From Gonatopus flavifemur (lineage: Eukaryota; Arthropoda; Insecta; Hymenoptera; Dryinidae), in assembly GCA_018340375.1 (NCBI GenBank), contig JAFFJZ010000004.1, positions 45,920,001 through 45,984,000 on the forward strand: a stretch of 64,000 bases of DNA. The letters run 5' to 3'. The translations under genes were made by a program, and so were the position numbers. The notes beneath the pieces are model-generated. The model saw only the letters and a list, made by a program, of their open reading frames with translations. It was not told the DNA's origin and searched no databases. This document shows, piece after piece, positions 24,064 through 35,031 of the stretch; position 1 is the first letter of the stretch, and each line of letters starts with the position of its first letter.

Positions 24064-24746
24064 TTGGAAAACGAAAACAATAATGTATGTATTGCACGTG
24101 AACAATAAACATTGGATTCTGATTGAGATACCATGTGAGACCAGCGGGTGAATTTTTCTTTTACCTTACGAATTTCCTACTGTTTGTAGTGCACAGAAGA
24201 TCGAAAATGTTGTTTCGGCAATAAATAGTAATTTGGGGAAGATTCTGTGGTGTTCGAATGAGAAATTGAAAAATTTTTCATGTTCTCCGATTGTTTATAA
24301 CTTCACTTCCAATTTCCCAAATTTCTGGTCTTGATGGATTTGTTTCCTGAAGTATGAAAAGTATCTCAGAATCTTTCCAATCCTTATAAAGAATGTTGAG
24401 GGGTGCGAATGTGCGCTTGAATTTCAATGGCCCCTCAAAATTGCCGCTTTTGTAAGCAATACAAGGACCAATGTTTTTTTTCTTCATCTCTAATACCCAC
24501 AATTTGTTTCCCTGCACATTCAGTAACATTTTCTTGCAGATAAGATTTTTATAGCCTTGAAATATTCAACACTGAAACATAAAAAACTGAGAAAACACAT
24601 TTCATGACACAAAAGTGATTTGAGCGACCTCTAAATATTATTTTAAAAATCTGAAAAAATTTGGGGGTCTATTTCTAACCCAGAGGAACATGTAATTCCA
24701 TGATGACGGCTGAAATAAAGAAAAAATTTTTTTTCAAATCACCCTC
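24064..24746. repeat. Right terminal inverted repeat of the 20982 element
   Basis: Inverted copy of 20982-21669. It lies upstream of the minus-strand gene and so should contain its promoter. Confidence 0.9.
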
Positions 24747-24841
24747 ATGAACGTCCTCTGTATAATTTTTGAATCTTATTCGTACATTCTATGAACGTTT
24801 CTACTCCGTATATACTTTGAACTTCTGTTGCTACTTGGGTA

Positions 24842-25227
24842 CAGATGGGAATCGAAAACCTTGCAAAGCGCAGTATTATGAACTATGTATGATAATACAA
24901 ACAAACTCAACAAACAATATGCTTGTCACCTGCTTTTCTTCTTCTCAGGAAGAAGATACCGAGTTTTTTTGTTATGTATGAGGATGTCAATCTCAACGGA
25001 AATGGTTATCGAATTCCTACGACTTTGGCCCCCTACTTGACAATGAATTTTTCAAATTTAATCTTGAAATTCGATAGGCAACTACTTCAAAGAATATGTA
25101 GTAAAATTTTGTCCATCTGTTGATACTCCAAGGCTGTTGAAAATGAATCAATACGAAATATTCCAATAATTCGATCGTAGAACGTAGCTGCGAATCATAT
25201 TCACTCATGAAGGATGGTATAATACTA
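24842..25227. other. Unassigned DNA
   Basis: Short AT-rich gap between the MITE and the mariner, with no supported feature. Confidence 0.5.
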
Positions 25228-26513
25228 TTAGGTGTACAAATAAGATTCCGCGGTTTTTTATAAAAAATTAGGAATTTATTGTAAAGGAAAAGTACATTAC
25301 GTTTTATTCAAAGTATTTTCCATCATTTGCCACTACTTTTCCCCATCTTTCTGGCAACATTCGGATACCCCGTCGAAAAAACTCTTCATCTTTTGACGCT
25401 ATCCACAAATCTACCCAATTTTTGGTGTCTTCATATGATGTGAAGCGCTGCTCAGACAGACCATGTGCCATCGACCGGAACAGGTGATAATCAGAAGGGG
25501 CTAAGTCTGGTGAATACGGCGGGTGGGGTGAAACTTCCCAGTTGAGTGTTTCCAAGTATGTTTTCACCGGCGCCGCAACATGTGGACGAGCATTATCGTG
25601 TAAAAGAATAATTTTGTCGTGTCTGGAGTAGTAATGGGCGCGTTTTTCCTTAAGTGCCCGACTCAATCTCATCAATTGTGTTCGGTAGAGAGCTCCAGTA
25701 ATGGTTTCGCTTGGTTTCAGCAATTCATAATACACGACACCAAGCTGATCCCACCAAATACACAGCATGAGTTTTTTTCCATGAATATTCGGCTTAGCTG
25801 TCGATGTTGATGGTTCGCCGGGCTTAACCCATGACTTTCTCTTCTTTGGATTATCGTAGTGAATCCATTTTTCGTCACCAGTGACTATACGATGCAAAAA
25901 ACTCTTTTTTTTATTCCTGGCAAGCAGCATTTCACTCATGCATAATCGGCGTTCAACGTCTCTCGGCTTTAGTTCATATGGAACCCAATTTCCTTGTTTT
26001 TGAATCATTCCTAACGATTTTAAACGATGTGAAATTGCTTGTTGAGTCACTTGTAGAGTGAGTGCAAGTTCTTTTTGCGTTTGGGACGAATCTTCCTCCA
26101 ATAGTACTTCTAATTCCATGTCTTCGTACACTTTCGGCCTTCCACTGCGTTCTTTGTCTTTAACGTCAAACTCACCGTTCTTAAACTTTTGAAACCATTC
26201 CTGACAACTTCTCTCACTTAAAGCAGCTTCACCATATGCTTCTAGAAGCAATCGATGCGCCTCAGCTGCAGATTTTTTCACATCAAAGAAGTAAATCAAA
26301 AGTTCCCGCAAATGATGCTTATTCGGAATAAAACTTGACATTTTTGCACGAAAAAAATTACGTGATGCTGATACGGAATCACTAGTACTTTAAGGTTATG
26401 GTGTTGTCAGATGATTAAACTTGGGATATTACGTTTTACATCTGACAATTTCTCCATAACCTTCTGGTGGGGCCATCTTTTGACAAACCGCGGAAACTCA
26501 TTTGTACACCTAA
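25228..26513 (-). mobile_element. Mauritiana-type mariner, intact, 1,286 bp
   Basis: TIRs of about 28 bp (TTAGGTGTACAAATAAGATT left; TTAGGTGTACAAATGAGTTT when the right end is inverted) with two mismatches flank one uninterrupted transposase. TA target duplications are at 25226-25227 and 26514-26515. The length equals that known for Drosophila Mos1. Both ends and the gene look functional, so this may be active or only recently silenced. Confidence 0.97.
25304..26341 (-). CDS. Mariner transposase (mauritiana subfamily, DD34D)
   Basis: 345 residues, the same length as Mos1 transposase, with no stop or frameshift. The N-terminus MSSFIPNKHHLRELLIYFF begins the paired-like helix-turn-helix domain (residues 1 to about 112). 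The linker carries WVPYEL, with Tyr where the family usually has His. Catalytic residues: Asp in VTGDEKWI, Asp in LLHDNARPH, and a third Asp 34 residues later in YSPDLAPSDYHLF. The C-terminus is LPERWGKVVANDGKYFE. It cuts and pastes the element at TA sites in the nucleus. Host genes do not use this protein. The Tyr in the linker is the only departure that I see; Mos1-type enzymes tolerate some change there, but activity is untested. Confidence 0.97.
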   Translation of the reverse strand: MSSFIPNKHHLRELLIYFFDVKKSAAEAHRLLLEAYGEAALSERSCQEWFQKFKNGEFDVKDKERSGRPKVYEDMELEVLLEEDSSQTQKELALTLQVTQQAISHRLKSLGMIQKQGNWVPYELKPRDVERRLCMSEMLLARNKKKSFLHRIVTGDEKWIHYDNPKKRKSWVKPGEPSTSTAKPNIHGKKLMLCIWWDQLGVVYYELLKPSETITGALYRTQLMRLSRALKEKRAHYYSRHDKIILLHDNARPHVAAPVKTYLETLNWEVSPHPPYSPDLAPSDYHLFRSMAHGLSEQRFTSYEDTKNWVDLWIASKDEEFFRRGIRMLPERWGKVVANDGKYFE

Positions 26514-26706
26514 TAATATAATCGAGAACACCATTGTATTATTCAGTTTTCCTCAATTCTTTATTATGGGATTATTTTTTGTTTTTGAGCAAAAGCATAT
26601 GCAAAAAACAATATTGAATTTGAATTCTTTCAATTCCAAAGATGTTGGAGCAATTCGATATCTCTTCATCTCTGAGATGATAATTATATATTTTCTCAAT
26701 CACTTA

Positions 26707-27179
26707 CAGTCCGCTCTCTCAACAGTGCCGGTGATGGGAGAGTAGGGGAGTATTTTTCTTAGAACTCATGTACCCCCACCATTGGCGTACGCGTATGTTC
26801 TCAACATTTGTAAGCCACTCTCGCAATAGTGCCACACGCTTGTGTATGCAAAATTACTCTCTTTCACATTCCTGTATACATACTCGATGTTTGAATTTAT
26901 TTGTATCATTTTTCGGTTATTCCTTCTTGATTAACTCCAAAGTAATCACACCAATTTCCTATTCTCCATCTCGACACATTTCCCATGATGGAACATGGAT
27001 CAGAGTAATTGAACATAAGTTATGAAGAGTTCTTGATCATATTTGCGGGTGGCACTATTGCGAGGAACGGTTCCAAATGTGATGCCACACGATAGCGTGA
27101 TGGATGGTGGGGGTAGTGTTCGAGCACGAATGAGGAGAATCGGCACTATTCAGAGTGGCACTGTTGAGAGAGCGGACTG
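26707..27179. mobile_element. MITE, TA duplication, CAGTCCGCTCTCTCAACAG ends
   Basis: CAGTCCGCTCTCTCAACAGT at the left is repeated in inverse at the right (ACTGTTGAGAGAGCGGACTG), with TA on both sides. Length 473 bp. Sub-terminal GGTGGGGGTA and TACCCCCACC also pair. No coding capacity. Likely mobilised by a Tc1/mariner-type enzyme. Confidence 0.85.
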
Positions 27180-27280
27180 TATAAGCTGAGATATAATGAG
27201 TACATCAAGAACAGAACATTGGTATAAACTACGATATTACAATTATATCGAAAACAAGATATCGCTTATTACATGTTTTG

Positions 27281-28065
27281 CAGGGCCGAATTTACCATAG
27301 AGGCGGACTAGGCGCCGCCTAGGGGCCCCCACGGTTGGGGGCCCCCACTTATCGATCAGGTTTTGCAGAAATCGGAATTTCAATTTCTTAACCCTCATGA
27401 AAAAAATAATCTTACTCACATACTTACTGCGGAAACAGTTTTGAAATTCAAAGGAATCCAACACTTTCCAGTAAACAAAATGTATCTAAAAGTATTGGAA
27501 TATAATACTTCTGAATACACTCAGAAAATGCAATGTTTGACATGAAGTCAGTGATTCTTTCTGTAGCTACCAACAACCCAAACCTGGCGTTCTCTCAATG
27601 TGAAGAACTCTAGATTTGTTTGAAAAACTATGAATACCTCTGAAATCCTCTTAAAAACTCTTCTGTGAAAACTCCGTGAAATGTTCAGAGATTTTCAGTG
27701 AAATTTTCTCATCAGGGTAACGTTCTCTGGGCGTGTTACTTTTGCAATGGGTATTTGAATTGGCTTGATCAATATTATTTCTTTTATTAAGAAAAATAAC
27801 ACTTCTGATGAAAAAAATAGTATCAGCTCTAGTACTTATAGTGAAAATAGTATTGAGAAGAATTGAATTTCAATACTTTTTTAATATCAGTACGTTTTTT
27901 CATTTTTCGGAATTTCATTTCACATCACTTAATTTCTATGGAATTGATTAAGAAAGTTACACTGTTTTTATTTCAAAGAACCTCAATGTTTGGAAATCGG
28001 TCGCCTTACATGGGCCCGCCACGAAATTCCGCCTAGGGGCCCCACCATGGTTAAATCCGGCACTG
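27281..28065. mobile_element. Non-autonomous hAT element with 8-bp TSD
   Basis: It begins CAGGGCCGAATTTACCATAG and ends in the inverse CCATGGTTAAATCCGGCACTG. The exact 8-bp ATGTTTTG lies on each side (27273-27280 and 28066-28073). Both ends continue with a GGGGCCCC-rich tract. Length 785 bp, no transposase. The CAGNGCCGG end and 8-bp duplication are diagnostic of hAT. Confidence 0.9.
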
Positions 28066-28237
28066 ATGTTTTGTGAAATCTCATTAGAAGACATTTAGAA
28101 CATGAAATGGGGAACGAATTGAGGAATGAAATGATTTTTCTAATTTCAAAAATATTATCATAATAATTCAGTATTTTGTCTCTCCTCTTGAAGATATGAC
28201 AATTCGATATCATTTTCAATCATTTCTACGTTAAGGG

Positions 28238-28640
28238 GACTCGAACATGAGAAGATGGGGAAGGGAAAAAGTCAGATTTTGCGTGAACTTTTTTCAAAAG
28301 GGACGTGATTAATACAAATTTAAAGTGAATAATGAAGAACTACATACTTGAGATTGCGCATTATCACGCTCTTTGAATTTTCCAATGATTTATGGAGGCA
28401 AAGAATAAAACTTTGAAATCTGAATCTCTAAACGTCAACAACCTTTGCAATTTCATTTTTTAGCCTCCATAAATCATTGGGAAATTCGAATTGCGCGGCA
28501 ATGCGCAATCCCAAGTATGCAATTCGTTATTATTCACTTTGAATCTATATTGATTATGTGCCTACTGGAAAAAATTTGCGCAAAATTTGACTTTTCCTCT
28601 CCCCCACTTCCCCATGCTCGAGTCTCCTTGAGATATCACA
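28238..28640. mobile_element. Fold-back element in the satellite
   Basis: GGGGACTCGAACATGAGAAG at the left and its inverse near 28600-28640 (CTTCCCCATGCTCGAGTCTCC) are the outer arms. The palindrome continues inward to GCCTCCATAAATCAT (about 28390 inverse, 28470). Arms are about 170 bp. TSD not resolved. Confidence 0.7.
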
Positions 28641-29199
28641 ATTATATTTAGAACGAAGCTTTTTTCATCACCAATTGGAATTCTAAGGAATTGTTCCACT
28701 CCAAAAGATGAAAATATGGATCGGATAACGAACTGAAAAGTGAAATTGTTCTCTTCAATGTCGACGATAGAATCATAATGATTCAATATTTCTCTCTACC
28801 TCGAAGACATAACAGTTCGATATTCTCCTCAATCATTTCTAATCTATGATCAAGAACAAATTATTATGTGTTGATTTTGAAAAAACGAAAACATGAATTG
28901 AAAAGAGAAACTGAAAAATCAAATTCTTCTCTCAATTCTGTAGATAATATCATGATAGCTTGATATTTCTCTCTATCTCGAAGATACAAAAATTCAATAT
29001 TTCTTTTGACCATTTGTAAACTAAGATATTACAATATATCGAGAACAAAACATTGCGTTCCACTGATTCATCATATTCTCAACAAATCTCATTCGAAAGT
29101 GGAGACATGAATTGAAAAACGAATTGGAAATGAAGCTCATTGTATGAGAAGGAATCAATTTTACAATAGGCCATGTGACAATGAATGAATTCAATCCAA

Positions 29200-30216
29200 T
29201 ATTACGTCTAATAGTGTCCTGAACCCATTTTTCAATTGTTGGGGTGTTAGAGTAGCATCATCTATCAATTCAATGCTTGTGGCGTCTTCAATTTGCATGT
29301 AAGAAGTTCCAACTGGAATGAATATTATTTTCAAATTACTTTTACTAATCATATTGAATATTTATGTTTTATACATTTTTTTATTTATATTTTCGATAGA
29401 AAATATTTATACTGTATTATATCATATTGTATATAATATTTCTCATACTTTCTTATCCATATTGTTTTGATCCAATTTCTTTTATAACACGATGAATATT
29501 TATGTTCCATTCTGAAAGGATACCAGAATTATCATTCGAAGACGTTTTTCTCGCATCGAAATACTCCAAACTGAATTCATAAGAAAATCTTGAATCTTCA
29601 GGGATGATTTTTCGAGACTTTATCTATCCACGGTTGTGAAAAGCCCGAATTTTAGATTTCGAAGAATTCAATCTCCGAAATTCTAGCTCTTTAAAAACGT
29701 AGATAGATAGAGAAGTCTCGAAAATCATCCCTGAGGAATCATATGAATTTCTCTGAATCATTTGAACAGAGTTTTCAAAAATTTCTCAACACCCTTTTAC
29801 ATGTCTCGGAATATTTCTCAATTATTTTGGATTCTTTGCAGTTTTGAATTATAACTCATTCATCCGAATGGATATGTTTTCTGTAAGATTTCTTCGGATC
29901 GAATGTATGAAACAGTCTGAAATTTCAAGGGAATAGTCTGTGATACTTTATCTATTGCAGTACAGGGCTCAAATTTCAAATTCCGGAGAAAAGGTTTTTT
30001 TTTAGTCGGTATGGAAGATAATTTTTCTCGACACTTGAAATTTGAGACCTGTACTGCAATAGATGAAGTATCAAATATTATTCCCTAGAAATTTCGGACT
30101 GTTTCATAAATTCAGTTCGAAGAAATCTTACAGAAAAAATGTTTACTCGGATGATATACTGGTATCTCCCTAATGCATATTTATAGTTGGATCATTTCTG
30201 TATTCATATATTACAT
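29200..30216. repeat. Two imperfect palindromes in AT-rich DNA
   Basis: 29598-29732: AGGGATGATTTTTCGAGACT pairs with its inverse AGTCTCGAAAATCATCCCT. About 29880-30140: TGTAAGATTTCTTCG-TCGAA pairs with TTCGAAGAAATCTTACAG, and the arms run about 120 bp each through TACAGG-TCAAATTTC. Both look like fold-back MITEs without visible target duplications. 29200-29590 is otherwise unassigned. Confidence 0.7.
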
Positions 30217-30356
30217 CCCAAGCAGCACCAGGAGGAATTATGATGCGTGCAATATCCTGTGGACATGCATGAAGGGTGATTATCCAAAACAGTCTCATTT
30301 GGAGGTTCCAAGCATGTTCATGTCATATCTGAAAGATCCGCCTGCCGCTTGGGATA
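30217..30356. mobile_element. Short MITE, ATCCCAAGC ends
   Basis: ATCCCAAGCAGCACCAGGA at the left and GCCGCTTGGGAT at the right are inverted; about 140 bp. Its termini resemble the split MITE at 20750. Confidence 0.5.
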
Positions 30357-30358
30357 TA

Positions 30359-31255
30359 CAGGGTGGTCCATTTGAAGTGATATAGTCAAATATCTCGGAA
30401 ACTGGTGGAGATGGAAAAAAATGTTCCAGATAAGAAGTTTAGGGTTCCAAGGGGAAGTATGATGCTGACCTTGAAAAATCACTCAGAGGTCATTTTAAAG
30501 GTCATTCATCATAGCATAGGAAAGCTGGTTTCAAACCCTTCACAAAACACTGCTCATGGACCCCTTTCCGCCCTTTGGGGTGCGAGGTATGGACCGTCGA
30601 AGTTATTGATGAACTACTCTTAGCGCTACCCAAGAACAACGACTTGGACGTGGTAGTTCTCTGTTCCCTCCGGAGTGCTTGATTATTGTGAGTCCCCTTG
30701 CCTCTCACATGTGGGATTCCAAAACTTGGGAGTTTTTTTGTAAATGAGGGAGGACATGATCGATCGCATCCGCACTTGTTGTGCCACCATACCAGGATTA
30801 TGTATCCAGGCAGAGAGGGGTAACTTCGAGCTATAATTGTAACAGCATCAAGTACCCCTCATGTGAGAAGCAAGGGAACTCACGATAATCGAACACTCCG
30901 GAGGGAATAGAGAACTACCACGTTCACGTCGTTATTCCTGGGTAGCGCTAAGAGTAGTGCATCAATAAGTTCGACGGTCCATACCTTGCACCCCAATGAG
31001 CTGAAAGGGGTCCATGACGAATGTTTCGTAAAGAGTCCGAAACCAGCTTTCCCATGCCATGATGAAAAAATGGGGGTCCAATGGAAAAAAACCATCTTGA
31101 CCCCTAAATGACCTTCAAAATGACCTCAGAGGGATTCTTCAAGGTCAGCATCATACTTCCCCTTTGGAACTCTAAACTTTTTATCTGGAACATTTTTCTC
31201 CATACCCACTAGTTTCCGAGATATTTGACTATATCACTTCAAATGGACCACCCTG
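30359..31255. mobile_element. Non-autonomous mariner-like element with arms over 350 bp
   Basis: CAGGGTGGTCCATTTGAAGT on the left is matched by its inverse on the right; TA flanks at 30357-30358 and 31256-31257. Arms 30359-30720 and 30860-31255 pair along their length, with one arm carrying about 40 bp extra. 897 bp, no transposase. The CAGGGTG tip resembles the two DD41D elements at 39244 and 41262, so one of their enzymes could act on it. Confidence 0.85.
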
Positions 31256-31260
31256 TATAT

Positions 31261-34200
31261 GGGTCATTCCATGGGAAATTTACAATCAAATGTCAAATTC
31301 ACGTGAAATATTTTTTTCTGTGTCCCTGATGGATAAATATTGGACACGTATTTTTTCATTTTGACATAATATTCGATATTCCCGAGTTATGAATTTTTGA
31401 AATTTCAGAATCTGAAAAATCCACTTCTGTTTGGCTTTTTACAATTCAAAAAATAATCAATGTATCGAAATATGGTTCGACACAGAAGTTAGCATTTCAT
31501 CTCAGCTTTCTAACAATATATTCGGGAAAAATATTTTCCCAGCGTAAATACTCAAATTGGCCGATTTTTCTTCAGTTGTCTATTTTGTAAATGTTCATTC
31601 AAGTCTCAAGAAAGTGTTACAGAAATTTCAGAATGGACCATTGAATAGTTTCCAAATTATAAATAAATGAAGAGCGCTTCGCGCACTCTGAGATTACTCC
31701 ACTATCCTTGCTCGAATCTTTTGCAGCCAACTTCTTGCATACAACAGTGAGCGCATTCGTTTTTTTATGAATTTCATTCTCGTGCAGTAACTATCACGTT
31801 GCTTTTCTGTATATTGAAATGTCTTCTGGGGTGTTTGAAGATCGCTGCTGCTATCCATTCAATGAAGAATCACATTCCGCAGCGAAGAGTGAAAAAATCT
31901 ACGCCGACCATCTGCTACGATACTTACAGAATTTGATTTCTCAAAATCAACTGATGTTTTCTGCCCCTCCTGTCGGGAAAAAATCGGGAAAACAACTGCT
32001 ATTGAGTATTGTGAGTATGACTTGAATTGATGTTAGTGAATGCACCGTCAATTTTTCATTTATCCTACTTGAAATTTATATCGATTCGCTAGCTAGCCAG
32101 CTGGTATTAGAACATGATTTGTCGGATAGTGCTGACGATACTCCCTTGGTTTATGATGATCAATTCGAAGTGAGTGTACAAGATCAATTATTCCCCTCCA
32201 ATTTTATCACATTCTAAGTGTTTTAACCACCACACTGATGACAAAAGCCCATTGAAACTCCCAAAATCTCATTGAAATTGGACAAAGGTCTGGCTAAATC
32301 TCATCTGAGGATTCATTAATTAGATTTGATGAGTTTTATAAATTCCACCGTTGAATTTCGCCAAATGTCAATGGATTTTTGACAATGTTCTGATTAAATT
32401 TTATGAAATTTTTTCATGTCGGATACAATGGATTTCTCCAACCGAAGGAGCTAAATATATTATTTTTCATGCGGTTGAAGGATGAACCTGGATACAACTC
32501 CCAATTGATTTCTGAATTGAGGAGCAAGTTCCATAACTCTCAAATCAGTCAAGAGAAAATTCAGATCTTGACCATCTTTCCAATGAGTTGGAGCGTGACT
32601 CAAATTGCTCAACCGATGAATACAACGTGTTATTTAGTTCGAAAAGCTAGAGAATTCAAAACGCGAGGAGGAATTCTTCCGGTACCTGGAAGAAAAAGTG
32701 GTGAGTGCGTTATTGAAAGATAGAAATTTCTATTCTATTGCATTTGCTGATTGATATGAATTTAAGGAATCTGCTCCCTCACTAAGTATTTCCGTTGTTA
32801 AAGGTAATCCAATATCAGTCGCGACTGAACTCAAAGTTGAAGAATTTCATGAATATGATATCAGTTCTATAATGCCAGGGCAAAAGGATACTAAGTCTGT
32901 GAAAATAGATGGGAAAACTTCGATTCTGCAAAAACGTTTGATCATGGGAAACTTGAGAGACATTTATGAAAAGTTTCGAGATGCAAACCCGGATATCAAA
33001 ATTGGATTCTCCAAATTTTGTTCTCTTCGACCAATTCATCGCGTTTTAGCTGGTTCAGGTGGAACTCATAGAGTTTGTGTTCGCCCCATTCATGAGAATA
33101 TGAATCTCATGGCATCAGGTGAATAATATGAACGAATTAACCTTCTCAAAATGACAGTACAGTCGACTGTTGTTCATACGAAATGTTGAAACGGGTTTTT
33201 TATTGAAGCGAACATTTCACAAGTTATTCATTCAAAACTTCCATGATGTGCTGTCCAGAACGTTTTGAATTGTCAATTTTTGTTTGTTTGTTTTTAGGCA
33301 GTCACTCAGTTAAATTGATGAAAACAGAAAACTATCCTGTTAGTACTATCAGGATGTTTTGCTGGAATTGATTTGCGAAAACCCAAATGAACAATGTTTC
33401 TTTGGACAATGTCAAGTTTGTCCTGAAAATAAAACCGTGCAAGAAAAAATTTCGGTGGTTTTTCAAAATCACGGTGTAAACGAAGTTGTTCATAAACAAT
33501 GGGTTGCAAAACCGAGGGCAGTTTTGGGAACCACAAAAGTACAGGTGGAAGGGTCTGTTCAAAACCTATGTGAATCAGGGAGAATATACCTTCAAAATTC
33601 ATTCATCGCAAATCAGCAAGCGACTCATTACAAAACGGTGAAAAAAAATCTGCAAAACGATGAATGTCTTGTTGTTTGTGATTTCGCCGAGAATTATGCA
33701 TTTGTGATCCTGAATGCTGTTCCAGGTTCTTACTGGAATAATAACCAAGCAACGCTATTCCCCATCGTTTTTTACTATAACGATAATGGTACTATCAGAC
33801 ATAAAACATTGGTTATAATTTCTGATTGTAACAAACATGACTCTGTAGCAGTATACGTTTTTTTACACGGCTTCAATGAATTTCTCTCGACATTTCGTCC
33901 AAGTATACGTAAATGTATATATTTTTCTGATGGCGCCCTTCAACAATTCAAAAATGTGAAACATTTTGTGAATATTTATCACCACAAACAGGACTTTGAT
34001 CGTTCTGCACCATGGCATTTCCAAGCAACAGCCCACGGCAAAGGTCCTTGTGATGGTGCAGGCGATTTTTTGAAATGGATAGCACGTACAGCATGTCTAC
34101 AAATGGTTTCAAATGAGCAAATATCCACGGCATTATAATTGTATGAATGGGCTCAGCGGGATTCCTCTTTGTTAAACATTTCGGTTGCTTACAAAAACAC

Positions 34201-35031
34201 ACAGGATTACGAAACGGCAGCGGAATTCTCACAAAATCGATTCGAAAACTGCAAGGCCATTTCAGGTACTCATAAATTACACAGTGTTGAGCCAGTACGA
34301 GATGGGAAATTGAAAGTGAAGACGTATTCTTCTAGTGACAAATTTGAAATAGTTAGCTTTTTGAAACCGAAACCTAAGCGTTCATTGAAACGTGAGTTAT
34401 AGTTCGATGGATTAGTTTGATAAGAAGTATCGGAAAACTAATTATGTAATTTGAAATGTCCTCAATATTACCCGTAATAAACCCTACAATAAAGATTTTA
34501 TGACGCATTATCTGCGAAGAATATATATGCTTGTGGTCTGTACTCGTGAACCAGCATGCGTTTGGAGGATGCAGAGGATGTTATTTATCGATAACTCGGG
34601 AAGTATTCAATGGTCTATTCTGAAATTTTTACAGTACTTTCTTGAGACTTGAATGAGCACTTACAAAATGAAAAACTGAGAAATATCATGTCCAAATTTT
34701 GAAAACCATTGCTTATTCAATAAAATTGGCCAACTTGAGTATTTACGCTGAGTAAATATTTTTTTCGAATATATTTTTAGAAAGCTGAGGAAAAATGCCA
34801 ACTCCTATGTCAAACAATATTCCCATACATTGATTATTTTTTGAATTGTAGAAAGCCAGACAGAAGTGGATTTTGCAGATTCTGGAATTCCAAAAACTCA
34901 TAACTCGGGGATATCGAATATCATGTTGAAATTGAAAAATACGTGTCCAATATTCATCCATCAGGAACACAGAAAAAAAGATTTCACGTGAATTTAAAAT
35001 TCGATTGTAAATTCCCCGTGGAATGACCCAT
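31261..35031 (+). mobile_element. Long-TIR DNA transposon of an arthropod multicopy family, intron-containing
   Basis: The left end GGGTCATTCCATGGGAAAT and the inverted right end GGGTCATTCCACGGGGAAT are the tips of TIRs of roughly 430-470 bp (31261-31690 and 34560-35031). One plus-strand gene with several exons lies between. The left end abuts the MITE at 30359, and the flanking TATAT and ATACATAT do not give a clean target duplication. Length 3,771 bp. Confidence 0.8.
31819..34402 (+). pseudogene. Transposase-like gene of the 31261 element, multi-exon, interrupted
   Basis: Exon 1 (31819 to about 32009): MSSGVFEDRCCYPFNEE to LLLSI, then donor GTGAGTATGA. Exon 2 (about 32090-32170): LASQLVLEHDLSDSADD, then donor GTGAGTGTAC. 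Exon 3 (about 32500-32700): KIQILTIFPMSWSVTQIA and GGILPVPGRKSG, donor GTGAGTGCGT. Exon 4 (about 32800-33122): MPGQKDTKSVKIDGK, IGFSKFCSLRPIHRVLAG. Last exon (about 33355-34402): CQVCPENKT, VVCDFAENYAFV, VIISDCNKHDSVAVYVF, YFSDGALQQFKN, HGKGPCDGAGDFLKW, LYEWAQRD, ending at 34402. I know this order from a common arthropod transposon-derived family without an agreed name. The Asp residues in CDFAEN and FSDGA and a Glu in LYEWA are plausible active-site residues. A TAA at 34136-34138 cuts the last exon, so this copy looks dead. Confidence 0.7.

Larger units (their letters stand above)
20982..24746 (-). mobile_element. Long-TIR DNA transposon, 3,765 bp, near-intact, with 8-bp TSD
   Basis: The left end TGGGGTGATTCAAAA and the inverted right end GAGGGTGATTTGAAA are the tips of TIRs about 685 bp long (20982-21669 and 24064-24746). 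An exact ATGAACGT flanks both sides (20974-20981 and 24747-24754). The minus strand carries one gene. The two arms are very similar, so the insertion is fairly young. Long TIRs plus an 8-bp duplication fit hAT, P, MULE or Zisupton-like groups, but the protein is none that I can name. Confidence 0.85.
20750..24839. mobile_element. Short MITE (CCCAAGCAGCAACAGAA ends), split by a later insertion
   Basis: The left end TA-CCCAAGCAGCAACAGAA (20748) is matched in inverse by TTCTGTTGCTACTTGGG-TA (ending 24841), with TA on both sides. Removing the 3,765-bp element plus one 8-bp duplication inside leaves a 317-bp MITE. Similar ends occur at 30217 and 53114, so this is a family. It is older than the element inside it. 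Confidence 0.75.
26516..29200. repeat. Degenerate satellite array, about 180-210-bp unit, interrupted by TEs
   Basis: Strings such as CGAGAACA-AACATT-GCGTTCC, ATATTTCTCTCTA-CTCGAAGA and ACATGAATTGAAAA recur in order: 26520, 27200, 28080-28230, 28650-28850, 28850-29050 and about 29050-29120. The clear spacings are 177 bp (28786 to 28963) and 212 bp after subtracting an insertion. The array continues through a MITE (26707-27179), a hAT (27281-28065) and a fold-back element (28238-28640). The mariner at 25228 abuts its left edge. Confidence 0.65.

Noticed and set aside
20982..24746. Assignment to the P-element superfamily on the basis of the 8-bp TSD
   Set aside because: No THAP domain or P-type core is visible in the protein, and the TIRs are far longer.
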